From contig NZ_PJAS01000060.1 in NCBI RefSeq assembly GCF_002836735.1, positions 86,677 through 150,676 of the forward strand: DNA of 64,000 nt, written 5' to 3'. The DNA comes from Psychrobacter sp. 4Bb. GTDB lineage: Bacteria > Pseudomonadota > Gammaproteobacteria > Pseudomonadales > Moraxellaceae. Shown in pieces: positions 1 to 11,949 of the stretch (positions are counted from its first letter, which is position 1; each line of letters starts with the position of its first letter). Below the pieces are notes generated by a model. That model made no database searches. It was not told the origin of the DNA and was given only the letters and a program-made list of their open reading frames with translations. The translations under genes and the position numbers were made by a program.

Positions 1-558
1 CTTATTATTCCTATCGTAGCGGCTTTTTTGCTATTCGGTGAGGTGCTGACTGGTACACGTATACTTGGACTGGCGTTGGGCTTTTTGGCATTAGGTGCGC
101 TTGTCTATCGACCACAGCATAACGATATTACTCGGCAAGCAAAGCATACGCCACTGTGGTTATTCGGGGTATGGGCAGGCTACGGCATTATTGATATTTT
201 GTTCAAACAAGTTGCCAAACAAGGGGCAGCTTTTCCGTTGACTCTACTGGTTAGCTTCGGGGTAGCAGGTGTATTGCTTCTAATCTATTTACTTATCACA
301 CGGGTACGTTGGCAAAAACAAGCACTTATGACAGGCTTGCTGCTCGGTACATTAAACATGGGCAATATCTACGCCTATGTGCGGGCACACCAAGTGCTGC
401 ATGATTCTCCTAGTATTGTTTTCACTGGTATGAATGTCGGTGTTATTGCCGTAGCGACATTGATTGGCGTAGGTGTATTTAAAGAGCAGCTGAACCGTAT
501 CAATATAATAGGATTAGTATTGGCAGTCTGCTGTGTAGGGGTACTATTTTTGGCGTAA
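1..558 (+). CDS. EamA/DMT-family membrane transporter, C-terminal part
   Basis: The reading frame is open from the first base of the window, so the gene begins upstream and only the last 185 or so codons are seen. The protein is almost wholly hydrophobic, with about six membrane segments, and has the small-residue-rich helices of the drug/metabolite transporter superfamily (EamA fold). A helix ending in FGE near the start and a final helix just before the stop (residues AVCCVGVLFLA) are typical of the C-terminal EamA repeat. It would sit in the inner membrane; the substrate cannot be told from sequence. A 176-bp gap separates it from the aldolase gene. Confidence 0.75.
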   Translation, partial: LIIPIVAAFLLFGEVLTGTRILGLALGFLALGALVYRPQHNDITRQAKHTPLWLFGVWAGYGIIDILFKQVAKQGAAFPLTLLVSFGVAGVLLLIYLLITRVRWQKQALMTGLLLGTLNMGNIYAYVRAHQVLHDSPSIVFTGMNVGVIAVATLIGVGVFKEQLNRINIIGLVLAVCCVGVLFLA

Positions 559-734
559 TGCACACTGTCCAAAAGTATTGGTTTCATGGTTTTTTAGCTA
601 TATTGTCACGTATCCTATATAGGCATACAAATCATCCTATGATAAGGTTATCTACAAATAACACGGCTTGTATGGAATAAAAAAGCTTAATTTATGATAG
701 TTAACTTAACCAATAAAAATAGGATGCAGGCTCA

Positions 735-1625
735 ATGGAATACGATAAGCAATTACAGCGTATAAAAAATAGTTCGGGTTTTATTGCTGCGCTTGATCAA
801 AGTGGTGGCAGCACACCGAAAGCGTTAGAGACTTATGGTGTCAGCAGCGACGACTATGATAACGATGAAGCCATGTTTGATTTGGTTCATGAAATGCGTG
901 CTCGTATCATGACGTGCGACTGTTTTGATAGCGAGCGTGTACTTGGTGCAATTTTATTTGAAGATACCATGGAGCGCGAAGTCAATGGTAAGTCGACAGC
1001 TAATTACCTATGGGAAGATAAAAATATCGTACCATTTTTAAAGGTAGATAAAGGTCTGGCTGAGCAAATGAGCGGCGTGCAAGTTATGAAGCCGATTCCG
1101 AATCTAGATCTATTATTAGATAAAGCAAAAAACTATCCCGTATTCGGTACTAAAATGCGCTCAGTCATCTATGAGCCAAACGTCGATGGTATCGAGCTTG
1201 TGGTACAGCAGCAGTTCGATGTGGCTAAGCAGATTATTTCAAAAGGTCTGATGCCTATCGTCGAGCCAGAGGTCAATATTGAGAGCACTCAAAAGCATGA
1301 GTGCGAGTTACTGTTGAAGACAGATATACTGCGCAATCTGGAACGCTTGAATGACGAACATCAAGTGATGCTCAAGCTGACGTTACCAGAAGAGGCAGGG
1401 TTTTATCAGGAGCTGATTGACCACCCTAAAGTGTTAAAAGTTGTGGCGTTATCTGGTGGCTATAGTCGTAGCGATGCTTGTGCCAAGCTCAAACAAAACC
1501 CAGGTATGATTGCGAGCTTCTCGCGTGCCTTTACTGAAGGCTTGAGTAAGCAACAAAGCGATAGTGAATTCTCTGAAACCATTAATGCTTCAATTGAAGA
1601 GATTTATGAAGCGTCAAAAGTGTAA
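735..1625 (+). CDS. fda: Fructose-bisphosphate aldolase, class I
   Basis: The 296-residue protein matches the short bacterial class I aldolases (staphylococcal Fda type, same length), which cleave fructose 1,6-bisphosphate to dihydroxyacetone phosphate and glyceraldehyde 3-phosphate through a lysine Schiff base and need no metal. The N-terminal AALDQSGGSTPKAL (about 18-31) and VVALSGGYSR phosphate-binding loop are visible; Lys214 in MLKLTLPE is the probable Schiff-base lysine. AGGATG-like bases about 10 nt before the ATG serve as ribosome binding site. It is a single gene ending at a terminator shared with thiC. In Moraxellaceae, which mostly lack phosphofructokinase, it probably works mainly in gluconeogenesis (inference). 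Confidence 0.9.
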   Translation: MEYDKQLQRIKNSSGFIAALDQSGGSTPKALETYGVSSDDYDNDEAMFDLVHEMRARIMTCDCFDSERVLGAILFEDTMEREVNGKSTANYLWEDKNIVPFLKVDKGLAEQMSGVQVMKPIPNLDLLLDKAKNYPVFGTKMRSVIYEPNVDGIELVVQQQFDVAKQIISKGLMPIVEPEVNIESTQKHECELLLKTDILRNLERLNDEHQVMLKLTLPEEAGFYQELIDHPKVLKVVALSGGYSRSDACAKLKQNPGMIASFSRAFTEGLSKQQSDSEFSETINASIEEIYEASKV

Positions 1626-1669
1626 ACGTAGTAAATAAAAATTCGCACATAAATCATGAGTAAATAAGC

Positions 1670-1724
1670 AAAAAAGCCCTACTAGATAAGTATAAAAATA
1701 CTTGAATAGTAGGGCTTTTATTAT
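1670..1724. terminator. Bidirectional terminator between fda and thiC
   Basis: A nested hairpin: AGCCCTACT pairs with AGTAGGGCT, with an inner TAAGTATA/TACTT helix, flanked by an A run on the left and a T run on the right. It can therefore end transcripts arriving from either gene. Confidence 0.8.
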
Positions 1725-1747
1725 TTTAAAAGTATCGGTTATTAACT

Positions 1748-3895
<2,148 letters not shown>

Positions 3896-4122
3896 TCAAC
3901 ACCGCCAGTATCTGCGGGGGTAGGCATCCATCATCTAGACAAATTTATATTATGAACACACAACTTCGACCAAAAAATATCGTCGCGCATGGTGCTCATC
4001 AAATATTGGACGCAGCTTGATATCCTCTCTTCTTATCTGGTTATGCATCACGCATATTAAGACAGTAGTGACGATAAAAATGTATTTCTACGCGCCCTTT
4101 GTCATAAATAACAAAGTGCTTA

Positions 4123-4250
4123 AGACTTCCCTGCGTCGGTACTAACCGCATCAGGTTCGGCGGGTGATCTCTCAGCGAATGTATTAAGGCGACTACTTTA
4201 ATAAAGCAAGTTTAATAAAGTGAGCCAAAAATACACCGCACCCCGAGTCT
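4123..4250 (-). promoter_or_regulatory. TPP riboswitch (THI element) in the thiC leader
   Basis: On the minus strand the conserved parts occur in order: CGGGGTGC, then CTGAGA and ACCC, then GAACCTGAT, and GCAGGGAAG. An outer P1 helix is formed by AGACT and AGTCT at the two ends. The segment between the first and second parts (about 4195-4230) is a longer, AT-rich P3 arm. It lies about 260 nt upstream of the thiC start, leaving room for an expression platform. Binding of thiamine pyrophosphate should turn thiC off. Confidence 0.95.
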
Positions 4251-4456
4251 GTCAGTGTTGTAAATCAGCCTTCATACTAACAAAATTCTGTACCAACGGC
4301 TAATAGTATTTGGATACAAATATTCTGTGCCACACATACTATTCAATATTTTCGTGAATAATTTTCCTGAGTGTTAATAGATGAGGATGCTTAGTATTAC
4401 TAGGTTGTAGACAAATTATTCAAATATTATGTAAAGCGAATGAAGGATTCTAGAAG

Positions 4457-4478
4457 TTGTCATTAAACTGTCATAAAG
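4457..4478 (+). promoter_or_regulatory. Pho box (PhoB site) upstream of pstS
   Basis: Two 7-bp direct repeats, TTGTCAT and CTGTCAT, are separated by four A/T bases (TAAA) and followed by AAAG. This is the 7+4 pattern bound by PhoB. A weak -10-like AAGATA lies about 10 bp further on, and pstS starts 70 bp downstream. The site predicts induction of the whole pst operon under phosphate starvation. No phoBR genes are in this window. Confidence 0.8.
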
Positions 4479-4548
4479 ATTTGGCAAGATAACACGCATA
4501 TCACAAGCAATGCTTTTTTATACCGTTGTTAAACTTCAGGAGTCCTAC

Positions 4549-5715
4549 ATGCGTTATTCGTTATTAGCAGTGGCCGTCAGTTGTACATTAATGCTTACGG
4601 CGTGTAATAAGTCAACAGATACGGCGGAGCCAACTGCTGATACTAGCAGTAGCGCTGTGACAACAGCTGAAACAACCTCTCAGACAGCATCTTCTGCTAC
4701 GTCAGATTTTAAATCTGCTGAAAATATTGCTATGAATATTACAGGTGCAGGTGCGTCGTTCCCGCAGCCTATCTATGCGAAATGGTCATATGACTACAAT
4801 GCTGCGACCGGCGGCCAAGTCAACTATCAGTCGATTGGCTCATCTGGTGGTATCAAACAAATCCAGTCAAAAACAGTAGACTTTGGTGCTTCTGATGCAC
4901 CGATGACGCCTGAAGAGTTAGACGAAGCAGGTTTGATTCAGTTCCCAACAGTCATCGGTGGTGTTGTACCAATTGTCAACATCGACGGTGTTGAGCCTGG
5001 TGCACTGAAGCTAGACGGCACAACGTTGGCTGATATCTATTTGGGTAAGATTAGCAACTGGAATGACCCTGCGATTAAGGCGATGAACCCAGATTTGACC
5101 TTGCCAGATGCCGCAATCACAACAGTATTCCGCTCAGACGGTTCAGGTACGACGTTTAACTTTACTGACTATCTTGCCAAGGTTTCACCAGACTGGAAAG
5201 ACACCGTTGGCGTTGATAAAACCGTCAAGTGGCCGACCTCTGCTACTGGTGCAGGCGGTAAAGGTAACGAAGGCGTCTCAAGCTACGTAAACCGTATGAA
5301 AAACTCTATCGGCTATGTTGAGTATGCTTACGCTAAGCAGAATAAGATGTCACATACTGCGCTGAAAAACGCAGCTGGTAACATCGTACAGCCATCTGCT
5401 GAGACGTTTGCTGCAGCAGGTGATATCGACTGGTCACAACAAGAAGGCTTTTATAAAGTCATCACCAACTCTGAGACTGAGCAAGCATGGCCTATCGCTG
5501 CTGCGACCTTTATCTTAGTACATAAGCAACCAGAAAATCCTCAGCAAGTCGCTGGCGTGTTGAACTTTTTTGACTGGGCTTATACCCAAGGTGATGATGA
5601 CGCTATGGAACTAGACTACGTACCATTCTCTGACACGGCAGTGGCCTTGTTCAAAGAGAAGTGGAACGAAGTAAAAGGTAGCGATGGACAGCCTGTCTAC
5701 AAGCCAGCTCAGTAA
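4549..5715 (+). CDS. pstS: Phosphate ABC transporter, substrate-binding lipoprotein PstS
   Basis: Captures inorganic phosphate in the periplasm and delivers it to PstCA. The ATG at 4549 is chosen because CAGGAG lies just before it and it begins a clean lipoprotein signal peptide with lipobox LTAC, giving lipidated Cys19; the upstream in-frame ATG at 4510 would bury this signal. A Ser/Thr/Ala-rich linker follows, then the phosphate-binding fold with GAGASFPQPIYAKW near its start and RSDGSGTTFNFTDYL, the anion-binding loop. Length of 388 residues is normal for the lipoprotein type. It is first in pstSCAB-phoU and is followed by strong hairpins. Confidence 0.96.
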   Translation: MRYSLLAVAVSCTLMLTACNKSTDTAEPTADTSSSAVTTAETTSQTASSATSDFKSAENIAMNITGAGASFPQPIYAKWSYDYNAATGGQVNYQSIGSSGGIKQIQSKTVDFGASDAPMTPEELDEAGLIQFPTVIGGVVPIVNIDGVEPGALKLDGTTLADIYLGKISNWNDPAIKAMNPDLTLPDAAITTVFRSDGSGTTFNFTDYLAKVSPDWKDTVGVDKTVKWPTSATGAGGKGNEGVSSYVNRMKNSIGYVEYAYAKQNKMSHTALKNAAGNIVQPSAETFAAAGDIDWSQQEGFYKVITNSETEQAWPIAAATFILVHKQPENPQQVAGVLNFFDWAYTQGDDDAMELDYVPFSDTAVALFKEKWNEVKGSDGQPVYKPAQ

Positions 5716-5754
5716 TTTGTTTCTGCTAAATACTATTTAGCAACCGACAAGTTA

Positions 5755-5872
5755 TCCTCTCGAATAACTATTCTCCGGTAGTTGTTTGAGAGGTTTTAAC
5801 ACAGCAAATTTGATGAATACATCTCGATAGATATGTTTACTCATACCGTTTAAGTTTGTTGTGTTAAGACCT
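5755..5872 (+). promoter_or_regulatory. Two competing long hairpins between pstS and pstC
   Basis: Hairpin 1 pairs CCTCTCGAATAACTA (from 5756) with TAGTTGTTTGAGAGG (to 5793): 15 bp with two G-U pairs, followed by TTTT. Hairpin 2 pairs 5791-5813 with 5850-5872: 23 bp with four G-U pairs and a short inner hairpin. The two share bases 5791-5793, so their full forms exclude each other. Hairpin 1 resembles a leaky terminator or a 3'-end protector that would keep PstS in excess over the membrane components; this role is inferred. Confidence 0.6.
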
Positions 5873-5924
5873 GAGATACATCTTTCTAATATTTCGATTC
5901 ATCCCATTCAATGCTGAGACACTT

Positions 5925-6878
5925 ATGACAGACTTAAGGTCCCAACTGGCTAAACAAAAACGTTACGACGCTTTATTTGTGAACTCTACTAAAGCGTTTG
6001 CCATACTCGTCCTCCTATCTTTAGGGGGCATTTTGGTGTCTCTAATTGTTGGAGCATGGCCGAGTATTCAAGAGTTTGGTCTGGGATTTTATACCAGCAA
6101 TAACTGGGATACAGTCGCCAATGAATACGGGGCATTAGCGCCTATTTACGGTACCTTAGTCACGTCATTTATCGCTATTGTTATCGCGGTTCCAGTCAGT
6201 TTCGGTATTGCGATATTTTTAACCGAGATGTGCCCTAAGTTCCTCAAAAAGCCACTTGGTATCGCCATTGAGTTGTTGGCTGGTATTCCATCTATCATTT
6301 ATGGCATGTGGGGCTTATTCGTATTTGCGCCATTTTTTGGTGATCACATTCAGCCATGGTTCATTGAACACATCGGCCCTTTGCCTATTATCGGTAAATT
6401 GTTTGCAGGTGCCCCTATGGGACTGGGTATGTTTACCGCATCCCTAGTACTTGCCATTATGATCATACCGTTCATCGCTGCCACCATGCGCGATGTTTTC
6501 TCTGTCGTACCCGATTTACTGAAAGAGTCAGCATATGGCATGGGCGCGACGACGTGGGAAGTCATGTTCAAAATTATCCTACCTTATACCAAAGCTGGTG
6601 TTGTTGGTGGCGTAATTTTGGGTCTTGGTCGTGCATTGGGTGAGACGATGGCAGTTACCTTCTTGATTGGTAATGCGTTTAATATCAGTCCAAGCCTATT
6701 TACTTCTGGTGTGACAATTACCTCGGCCTTGGCCAATGAGTTTGCTGAAGCGTCTAGTGAGCTACATCTAGCGTCTTTACTACATCTAGGCTTAATCTTA
6801 TTTGTCATCACCTTCATTGTGCTGTCTTTAGCAAAACTGATGCTCATGCGCATGGATCACAAAGCAGGTAATCGATAG
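5925..6878 (+). CDS. pstC: Phosphate ABC transporter permease PstC
   Basis: Inner-membrane channel subunit that pairs with PstA. The 317 residues contain six hydrophobic segments, the first at about 24-45 ([22 protein letters not shown]). The ABC-permease EAA loop is seen as [20 protein letters not shown] followed by the glycine-rich [26 protein letters not shown], characteristic of PstC. It is second in the operon, 209 bp after pstS because of the hairpin region, and 61 bp before pstA. Confidence 0.95.
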   Translation: MTDLRSQLAKQKRYDALFVNSTKAFAILVLLSLGGILVSLIVGAWPSIQEFGLGFYTSNNWDTVANEYGALAPIYGTLVTSFIAIVIAVPVSFGIAIFLTEMCPKFLKKPLGIAIELLAGIPSIIYGMWGLFVFAPFFGDHIQPWFIEHIGPLPIIGKLFAGAPMGLGMFTASLVLAIMIIPFIAATMRDVFSVVPDLLKESAYGMGATTWEVMFKIILPYTKAGVVGGVILGLGRALGETMAVTFLIGNAFNISPSLFTSGVTITSALANEFAEASSELHLASLLHLGLILFVITFIVLSLAKLMLMRMDHKAGNR

Positions 6879-6939
6879 ATCTGTTACCGATTTATTGAAC
6901 CTTGATAGATATTGATAAAAGATACGGGAAATAAATATT

Positions 6940-7845
6940 ATGCCTGCTAACAATGCGATCAATGCACCACTACCTACTAAGCCAAACGGCGCTACCCGCT
7001 ACAATCAAAGCCTTTATAACAAGCGTCGTTTGACCAACAAGTTAGGTTTAGGCTTTGCCATGTCAGCGATGGTTTTTGGCTTATTTTGGTTGTCATGGAT
7101 TTTGGTGACTTTGTTTGTTGAAGGCTTTCAAGGCATGGTGCAGTTGCCAATCTTTACCGCTGATACGCCGCCACCGATGAGTGCGGGCGGCTTACGTAAT
7201 GCCATCGTTGGTTCAGTCATGTTAGCGTTTTCAGGATTGTTCATCGGTGCACCTATTGGTCTTATGACAGGTATTTACTTATCTGAGTTTTCTAAAGGCA
7301 GTATGCTGGGCAAGGTCACACGCTTCTTAAATGATATTCTGTTGTCAGCGCCATCGATTGTCATCGGTCTATTTATCTATGCCCTGATGGTAAAAGGTCA
7401 AAGTTTCTCTGGTTGGGCAGGCGCGTTGGCATTGGCATTGATTGTTATTCCGGTGGTCGTGCGTACGACAGAAAACATGCTGAATCTGGTACCGAATAGT
7501 CTACGCGAAGCGGCCTATGCGCTAGGTACTCCTAAGTGGAAACTGGTCACTCAGGTAACGGTAAAAGCTGCACGAGCTGGACTGACCACAGGTGTGCTAT
7601 TGGCTTTTGCTCGAATCACTGGTGAGACAGCGCCGTTACTATTTACCGCACTTAACAATCAATACTTCAGTACTGATATGGGTCAGCCTATTGCTAACTT
7701 ACCCAATACCATTTACCAGTTTGCGATGAGTCCTTATGACAACTGGCATACATTGGCCTGGGCGGCAGCATTACTTATCACCGCGTCTGTCCTAGTATTG
7801 AATATTTTGGCAAGATTTATCGGTGGTAGAGGTCAGCCCAAATAA
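6940..7845 (+). CDS. pstA: Phosphate ABC transporter permease PstA
   Basis: Second channel subunit of the high-affinity phosphate importer. Of 301 residues the first 35 are hydrophilic; the first membrane helix is at about 38-62 and five more follow. The conserved SEFSKGSMLGKVTRFLNDILLSAPSIVIGLF segment and the cytoplasmic coupling loop LREAAYALGTPKWKLVTQVTV, followed by ARITGETAPLLFTA, identify PstA rather than PstC. It sits between pstC and pstB. Confidence 0.95.
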   Translation: MPANNAINAPLPTKPNGATRYNQSLYNKRRLTNKLGLGFAMSAMVFGLFWLSWILVTLFVEGFQGMVQLPIFTADTPPPMSAGGLRNAIVGSVMLAFSGLFIGAPIGLMTGIYLSEFSKGSMLGKVTRFLNDILLSAPSIVIGLFIYALMVKGQSFSGWAGALALALIVIPVVVRTTENMLNLVPNSLREAAYALGTPKWKLVTQVTVKAARAGLTTGVLLAFARITGETAPLLFTALNNQYFSTDMGQPIANLPNTIYQFAMSPYDNWHTLAWAAALLITASVLVLNILARFIGGRGQPK

Positions 7846-7933
7846 GGGCTGAGAGCAGACCAGACCGTAGCACGCTACACGCTAAGCATTTACTTAAACT
7901 TATATGAAATTAATTGAGCTAGGTTGAAATATT

Positions 7934-8854
7934 ATGAATGATGTCCTAAGCAACGTCCGTACGAACACGACTGCTGACAACTTTAATACGGCAACAGGCA
8001 GCCTATTAAATAGACCCATGTCTACTAGCGCCCAAGCTCAGCAACCAAACACTGCTGATTTTAATAAGCAAACGATCCAAGATATTCCCAAGAACATGCC
8101 TGCTGCCAAAATGGAAGTTCGAGATCTAAACTTCTATTACGATGATTTTCAGGCATTAAAAAACATCAATATCGATATCGCGGATAAAAAAGTGACCGCT
8201 TTTATTGGTCCTTCAGGTTGTGGTAAGTCTACGCTACTACGTACTTTTAACCGCATGTACGATTTATATCCAGGTATGCGTGCAGAGGGCAATATCAATT
8301 TAGATGGCAAAAACATCTTGGGTAAAGACATCGATGTGAACTTACTGCGTGCACAAGTTGGTATGGTCTTTCAGAAGCCAACGCCTTTCCCGATGTCAAT
8401 CTATGACAATGTCGCCTTTGGTGTAAGACTGTATGAAAAGTTAAGTAAAGACGAGCTGGATCATCGCGTCGAGTGGGCACTGAAAAAATCAGCGCTATGG
8501 CCAGAAGTGAAAGACAAGCTAAAAGCATCAGGACTGTCGTTATCAGGTGGTCAGCAGCAGCGTCTGTGTATCGCACGTAGTGTGGCGACTAAGCCTGAAG
8601 TACTGTTGCTTGATGAGCCGACATCAGCACTGGATCCTATCTCGACGGGTGCTATCGAAGATTTGATCGAAGATCTGAAAAACGACTACACCATCGCTAT
8701 CGTCACTCACAATATGCAGCAAGCAGCACGTGTATCTGACTACACGGTCTATATGTATTTGGGCGACATGATTGAGATGGGAGAGACCGATCAGATATTT
8801 ACCAAACCTACCCAAACCGCGACAGAAGACTATATTACAGGTCGTTATGGCTAA
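7934..8854 (+). CDS. pstB: Phosphate ABC transporter ATP-binding protein PstB
   Basis: ATPase that powers phosphate import on the cytoplasmic face of PstCA. Walker [10 protein letters not shown] is at residues 92-100, the signature is [14 protein letters not shown], and Walker B is [13 protein letters not shown]. The protein (306 residues) carries about 55 extra N-terminal residues, Asn/Thr-rich and without domain features, compared with the usual 250-260. An internal start (ATG at 8018, or the Met in [10 protein letters not shown]) is possible, but AGG upstream of 7934 allows the long form. Confidence 0.95.
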   Translation: MNDVLSNVRTNTTADNFNTATGSLLNRPMSTSAQAQQPNTADFNKQTIQDIPKNMPAAKMEVRDLNFYYDDFQALKNINIDIADKKVTAFIGPSGCGKSTLLRTFNRMYDLYPGMRAEGNINLDGKNILGKDIDVNLLRAQVGMVFQKPTPFPMSIYDNVAFGVRLYEKLSKDELDHRVEWALKKSALWPEVKDKLKASGLSLSGGQQQRLCIARSVATKPEVLLLDEPTSALDPISTGAIEDLIEDLKNDYTIAIVTHNMQQAARVSDYTVYMYLGDMIEMGETDQIFTKPTQTATEDYITGRYG

Positions 8855-8973
8855 CATTGATTGAAATTGAAATCGGTACAAGCAGACAACGCTGATTAGC
8901 ATGTCATAAGCCGACTTTCTAACTTCACAAGCACACTGCGCTATTAAAATATAGATTCTAGGGAATACCTCTC

Positions 8974-9756
8974 ATGCAAAGTGATAAGCATATCTCCAAA
9001 AGTTTTGACCAAGATCTTGATGAAGCCATCCGTTTATTTTTATACATGGGTGATAGCGCGGCCAACCAAGTGGCCAAAGCTATCCATGCTCTGATCGATA
9101 AAGACGAAACACTGGCGCAAGAAGTCATCGATATGGACTTCGATATCAATCGAATGGAGGTCGAACTCGACGAGCACATTTTATTATTGGTCGCCAAACG
9201 CCAGCCAGCTGCCAGTGATTTGCGTTTAGTCATGTCAATCAGTAAAGGTGTGGTTGATTTGGAACGTATCGGTGATGAAGCGGTAAAAATTGCGCGAATG
9301 GCCAGTAAAATTGCGGCAGAAGGCAAATCAGCATACGGCTATGCTGAGGTTCAGCATTTGAGCAATCAAGTTCGTCTGATGCTAAACAACTCGCTAGAAG
9401 CTTTCAGTCAATCAAATGCGGAGCAAGCGTTTGAAGTGATGCGTAATGATAGCGTGGTCAATACCGAATATCAGTCAGCCATTCGTGCTTTGATGACCTA
9501 TATTATGGAAGACTCACGCCACGTATCAAAAGTCATCAATATCATGTGGATATTACGATCGCTAGAGCGTATCGGTGACCATGCACAAAATGTCGCAGAG
9601 CTAGTGATTAACTATATCAGTGGACAAGACGTACGTCATTCAGACTATACCATGGTCGAAAAAGCGGTACAAGAAGCCAATGACCGATTGGCTGCTCGTC
9701 AAGTTAGTACATTGTCAGCCAATGATCTTGAAACGTCAGATAGTGATGAAGGCTGA
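8974..9756 (+). CDS. phoU: Phosphate signalling protein PhoU
   Basis: All-helical metal-binding protein of 260 residues that links Pst transport activity to the PhoR/PhoB two-component system and dampens phosphate uptake. Two tandem PhoU helical domains are seen: about residues 20-115, with SDLRLVMSISKGVVDLERIGDEAVKIA, and 125-220, with RHVSKVINIMWILRSLERIGDHAQNVAELVIN. The paired E/D-R-I-G-D metal-binding motifs are intact. It ends the pst operon and is followed by a strong terminator. Confidence 0.96.
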   Translation: MQSDKHISKSFDQDLDEAIRLFLYMGDSAANQVAKAIHALIDKDETLAQEVIDMDFDINRMEVELDEHILLLVAKRQPAASDLRLVMSISKGVVDLERIGDEAVKIARMASKIAAEGKSAYGYAEVQHLSNQVRLMLNNSLEAFSQSNAEQAFEVMRNDSVVNTEYQSAIRALMTYIMEDSRHVSKVINIMWILRSLERIGDHAQNVAELVINYISGQDVRHSDYTMVEKAVQEANDRLAARQVSTLSANDLETSDSDEG

Positions 9757-9786
9757 TAAGAAAGACATTGATTTTCACCTTATAAC

Positions 9787-9818
9787 AAAAAACGCGCTAT
9801 AGTAAGCGCGTTTTTTTA
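9787..9818 (+). terminator. Terminator of the pst operon
   Basis: AACGCGCT pairs with AGCGCGTT around a TATAGTA-like loop and is followed by a run of seven Ts. An A run on the left suggests it may also serve yggX on the other strand. Confidence 0.85.
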
Positions 9819-9855
9819 TAATTACTAAATGTAGCTAGTAGAAAGCTAGTAAATA

Positions 9856-10146
9856 CTAACTTTCTGGTGTCCAGCCTTGTGCACGCTCATAGTCTTCGTT
9901 GTCTAAGAACTTATCACGCTGCTCTGTCAAAAACTTTTTGGCAGCAGGATCCATCATGCTTAGATGGTTTTCGTTAATAAGCATCGTTTGATGCTCAAGC
10001 CATTCTTTCCACGCCTTTTCAGATACGGTCTCTTGCAGCTCTTGACCTTTTTTATTAGGGAAGGGTGGATGCGGCATCTTTGGTAAATCTTGCTTATATT
10101 TACGACAAAACACAGTATTTGCTTGAGGATTAAAAGTCTCAGTCAT
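9856..10146 (-). CDS. yggX: Probable Fe(2+)-trafficking protein YggX
   Basis: Small cytoplasmic protein of 96 residues matching the YggX family (usually about 90), which protects Fe-S clusters from oxidative damage and is linked to iron handling. The N-terminal [25 protein letters not shown] with its conserved cysteine, and the [17 protein letters not shown] core, are recognisable. The start at 10146 is preferred because AAGGA lies 7 nt before it; the upstream in-frame ATG at 10164 overlaps that ribosome binding site. It is transcribed alone, between the pst terminator and argH. Confidence 0.88.
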   Translation of the reverse strand: MTETFNPQANTVFCRKYKQDLPKMPHPPFPNKKGQELQETVSEKAWKEWLEHQTMLINENHLSMMDPAAKKFLTEQRDKFLDNEDYERAQGWTPES

Positions 10147-10164
10147 AAGGCATTCCTTATTCAT

Positions 10165-10391
10165 TATATTAAGTGATTAAATCAAATATCATATGAGTCT
10201 ATGATAACGGTCTTGGTAGATTTAGCAAAGGGTACTAATGTATATCGTCAAGCCTCTATTCATTTGTTATAAAGTCTCTGGTAGTTGGTATATGACAAAC
10301 ACTAACTACGTTTGACCTTTTTATTGAAATTTCCAAAGCTAGTGATATTTTGAAAATGACATTGGCCAAACCAGTAGAGGTCATAAGACAA
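10165..10391. other. yggX upstream region, no gene seen
   Basis: AT-rich intergenic DNA between the yggX start and the argH terminator. It presumably holds the yggX promoter. I see no open frame with a ribosome binding site and no strong repeat. Confidence 0.5.
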
Positions 10392-10420
10392 ATAAAAACA
10401 CCCGCATAGATAGCGGGTGT
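10392..10420 (-). terminator. Terminator of argH
   Basis: AACACCCGC pairs with GCGGGTGTT. On the minus strand the hairpin is followed by TTTTTA, which fits termination downstream of argH. Confidence 0.8.
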
Positions 10421-10462
10421 TAAATTTATATTAGCAGGTTAGCTTTTATTCAAAAGTACTGA

Positions 10463-11836
10463 TTAGGCAAAAGTTTTTAAGCGAGCACGGCCATTGATCA
10501 CCGCTTGCTTGACTTGGTTTGGCGCAGTGCCACCTAAATGGTCACGAGCTGCTAATGAGCCTTCTAGCGTTAGATAGTCGAAGACGTCTTCACCGATAGC
10601 ATCGCTAAATTGCTGTAGCTGTGCCAATGACAAATCACTTAGATCAACACCTTCTTTGATGCCTAAAGCAACAGCGTTACCAACCACTTCATGGGCGTCA
10701 CGGAATGCCACACCTTGACGTACTAGGTAATCTGCCAAGTCAGTCGCAGTCGCATAGCCTTTCATCGTAGCGGCACGCATGCTTTCTTTGTTTGGTGTAA
10801 TGTTGGGTAGCATATCAGCAAATGCTAATAGCGAACCTGTCAACGTATCAACGCAATCAAACAAAGGCTCTTTGTCTTCTTGATTGTCTTTGTTGTAGGC
10901 GAGTGGCTGGCTTTTCATTAGGCTAAGCAAAGTCATCAACTGTCCAAAAACACGCGCCGCTTTACCCCGTACCAACTCAGGTACGTCAGGATTTTTCTTT
11001 TGCGGCATGATCGATGAGCCAGTACAAAAGCGATCTGGTATCTGCACAAAATTAAATTGTGCCGACATCCAAAGAATAATCTCTTCGCTCATACGCGACA
11101 TATGCATCATCAGGATAGAAGCTGCTGAAGTAAACTCAATCGCAAAGTCACGGTCTGAAACAGCATCGAGTGAGTTTTGACAGATACCTTCAAAACCTAG
11201 CAATTCAGCAGTGATGGTACGATCGATTGGGAAAGTCGTACCAGCAAGCGCTGCGCTACCAAGTGGCATCTGATTGATACGGCGGCGTGCATCGACAAGA
11301 CGCTCAGTATCGCGATACAACATCTCAAACCATGCCATCACGTGATGCCCAAAGCTAACAGGCTGTGCTGTTTGCAAATGAGTAAAGCCTGGCATGATAG
11401 TATCAGTATGTTGCTCAGCCAAATCAAGTAAACCACTTTGTAAACGTACTAATAACTCAATAATATTATCAGTCTCTTCGCGCAACCATAGGCGAATGTC
11501 TGTGGCTACCTGATCGTTACGGCTACGACCAGTGTGTAGCTTTTTACCAACGGCACCTACAATGTCAGTCAGACGTGACTCGACGTTCATATGCACGTCT
11601 TCAAGGGCGATCGACCAGTTAAACTCACCTGCTTCAATCTCGCGCAATACTTGCTGAAGGCCATCGATAATGGTGGCAACTTCATCAGCAGTTAAAATGT
11701 TACATTCTTTTAGCATCGTTGCATGAGCAATCGAGCCTTGAATATCGTGACGAGCAAAGCGTTGGTCAAAGCCTACAGAGGCAGTAAAGGCGGCAACGAA
11801 GCTATCTGTCGCTTCACTAAAGCGCCCGCCCCACAT
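10463..11836 (-). CDS. argH: Argininosuccinate lyase
   Basis: Splits argininosuccinate into arginine and fumarate, the last step of arginine synthesis. The fumarase/aspartase signature [11 protein letters not shown] and the [19 protein letters not shown] segment are present. The ATG at 11836 gives the family's usual 457 residues, begins MWGGRFSE like other ArgH proteins, and has AAGG 8 nt upstream. The frame stays open to 12013 (TTG), with an ATG at 11968 that would add a 44-residue Ser/Thr-rich leader without a clear ribosome binding site. It is divergent from the algZ-like gene, an arrangement shared with Pseudomonas. Confidence 0.93.
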   Translation of the reverse strand: MWGGRFSEATDSFVAAFTASVGFDQRFARHDIQGSIAHATMLKECNILTADEVATIIDGLQQVLREIEAGEFNWSIALEDVHMNVESRLTDIVGAVGKKLHTGRSRNDQVATDIRLWLREETDNIIELLVRLQSGLLDLAEQHTDTIMPGFTHLQTAQPVSFGHHVMAWFEMLYRDTERLVDARRRINQMPLGSAALAGTTFPIDRTITAELLGFEGICQNSLDAVSDRDFAIEFTSAASILMMHMSRMSEEIILWMSAQFNFVQIPDRFCTGSSIMPQKKNPDVPELVRGKAARVFGQLMTLLSLMKSQPLAYNKDNQEDKEPLFDCVDTLTGSLLAFADMLPNITPNKESMRAATMKGYATATDLADYLVRQGVAFRDAHEVVGNAVALGIKEGVDLSDLSLAQLQQFSDAIGEDVFDYLTLEGSLAARDHLGGTAPNQVKQAVINGRARLKTFA

Positions 11837-11949
11837 TTGTTGGCCTTGGCTACTAGCAGGCGCAGTCTGCGTTGTGGTACTTGTTATCGGAGCATCTGTG
11901 CTAAAATCAGAGTCAGATGAACTTTTACTTGATTCAGGATTACTAGGTT

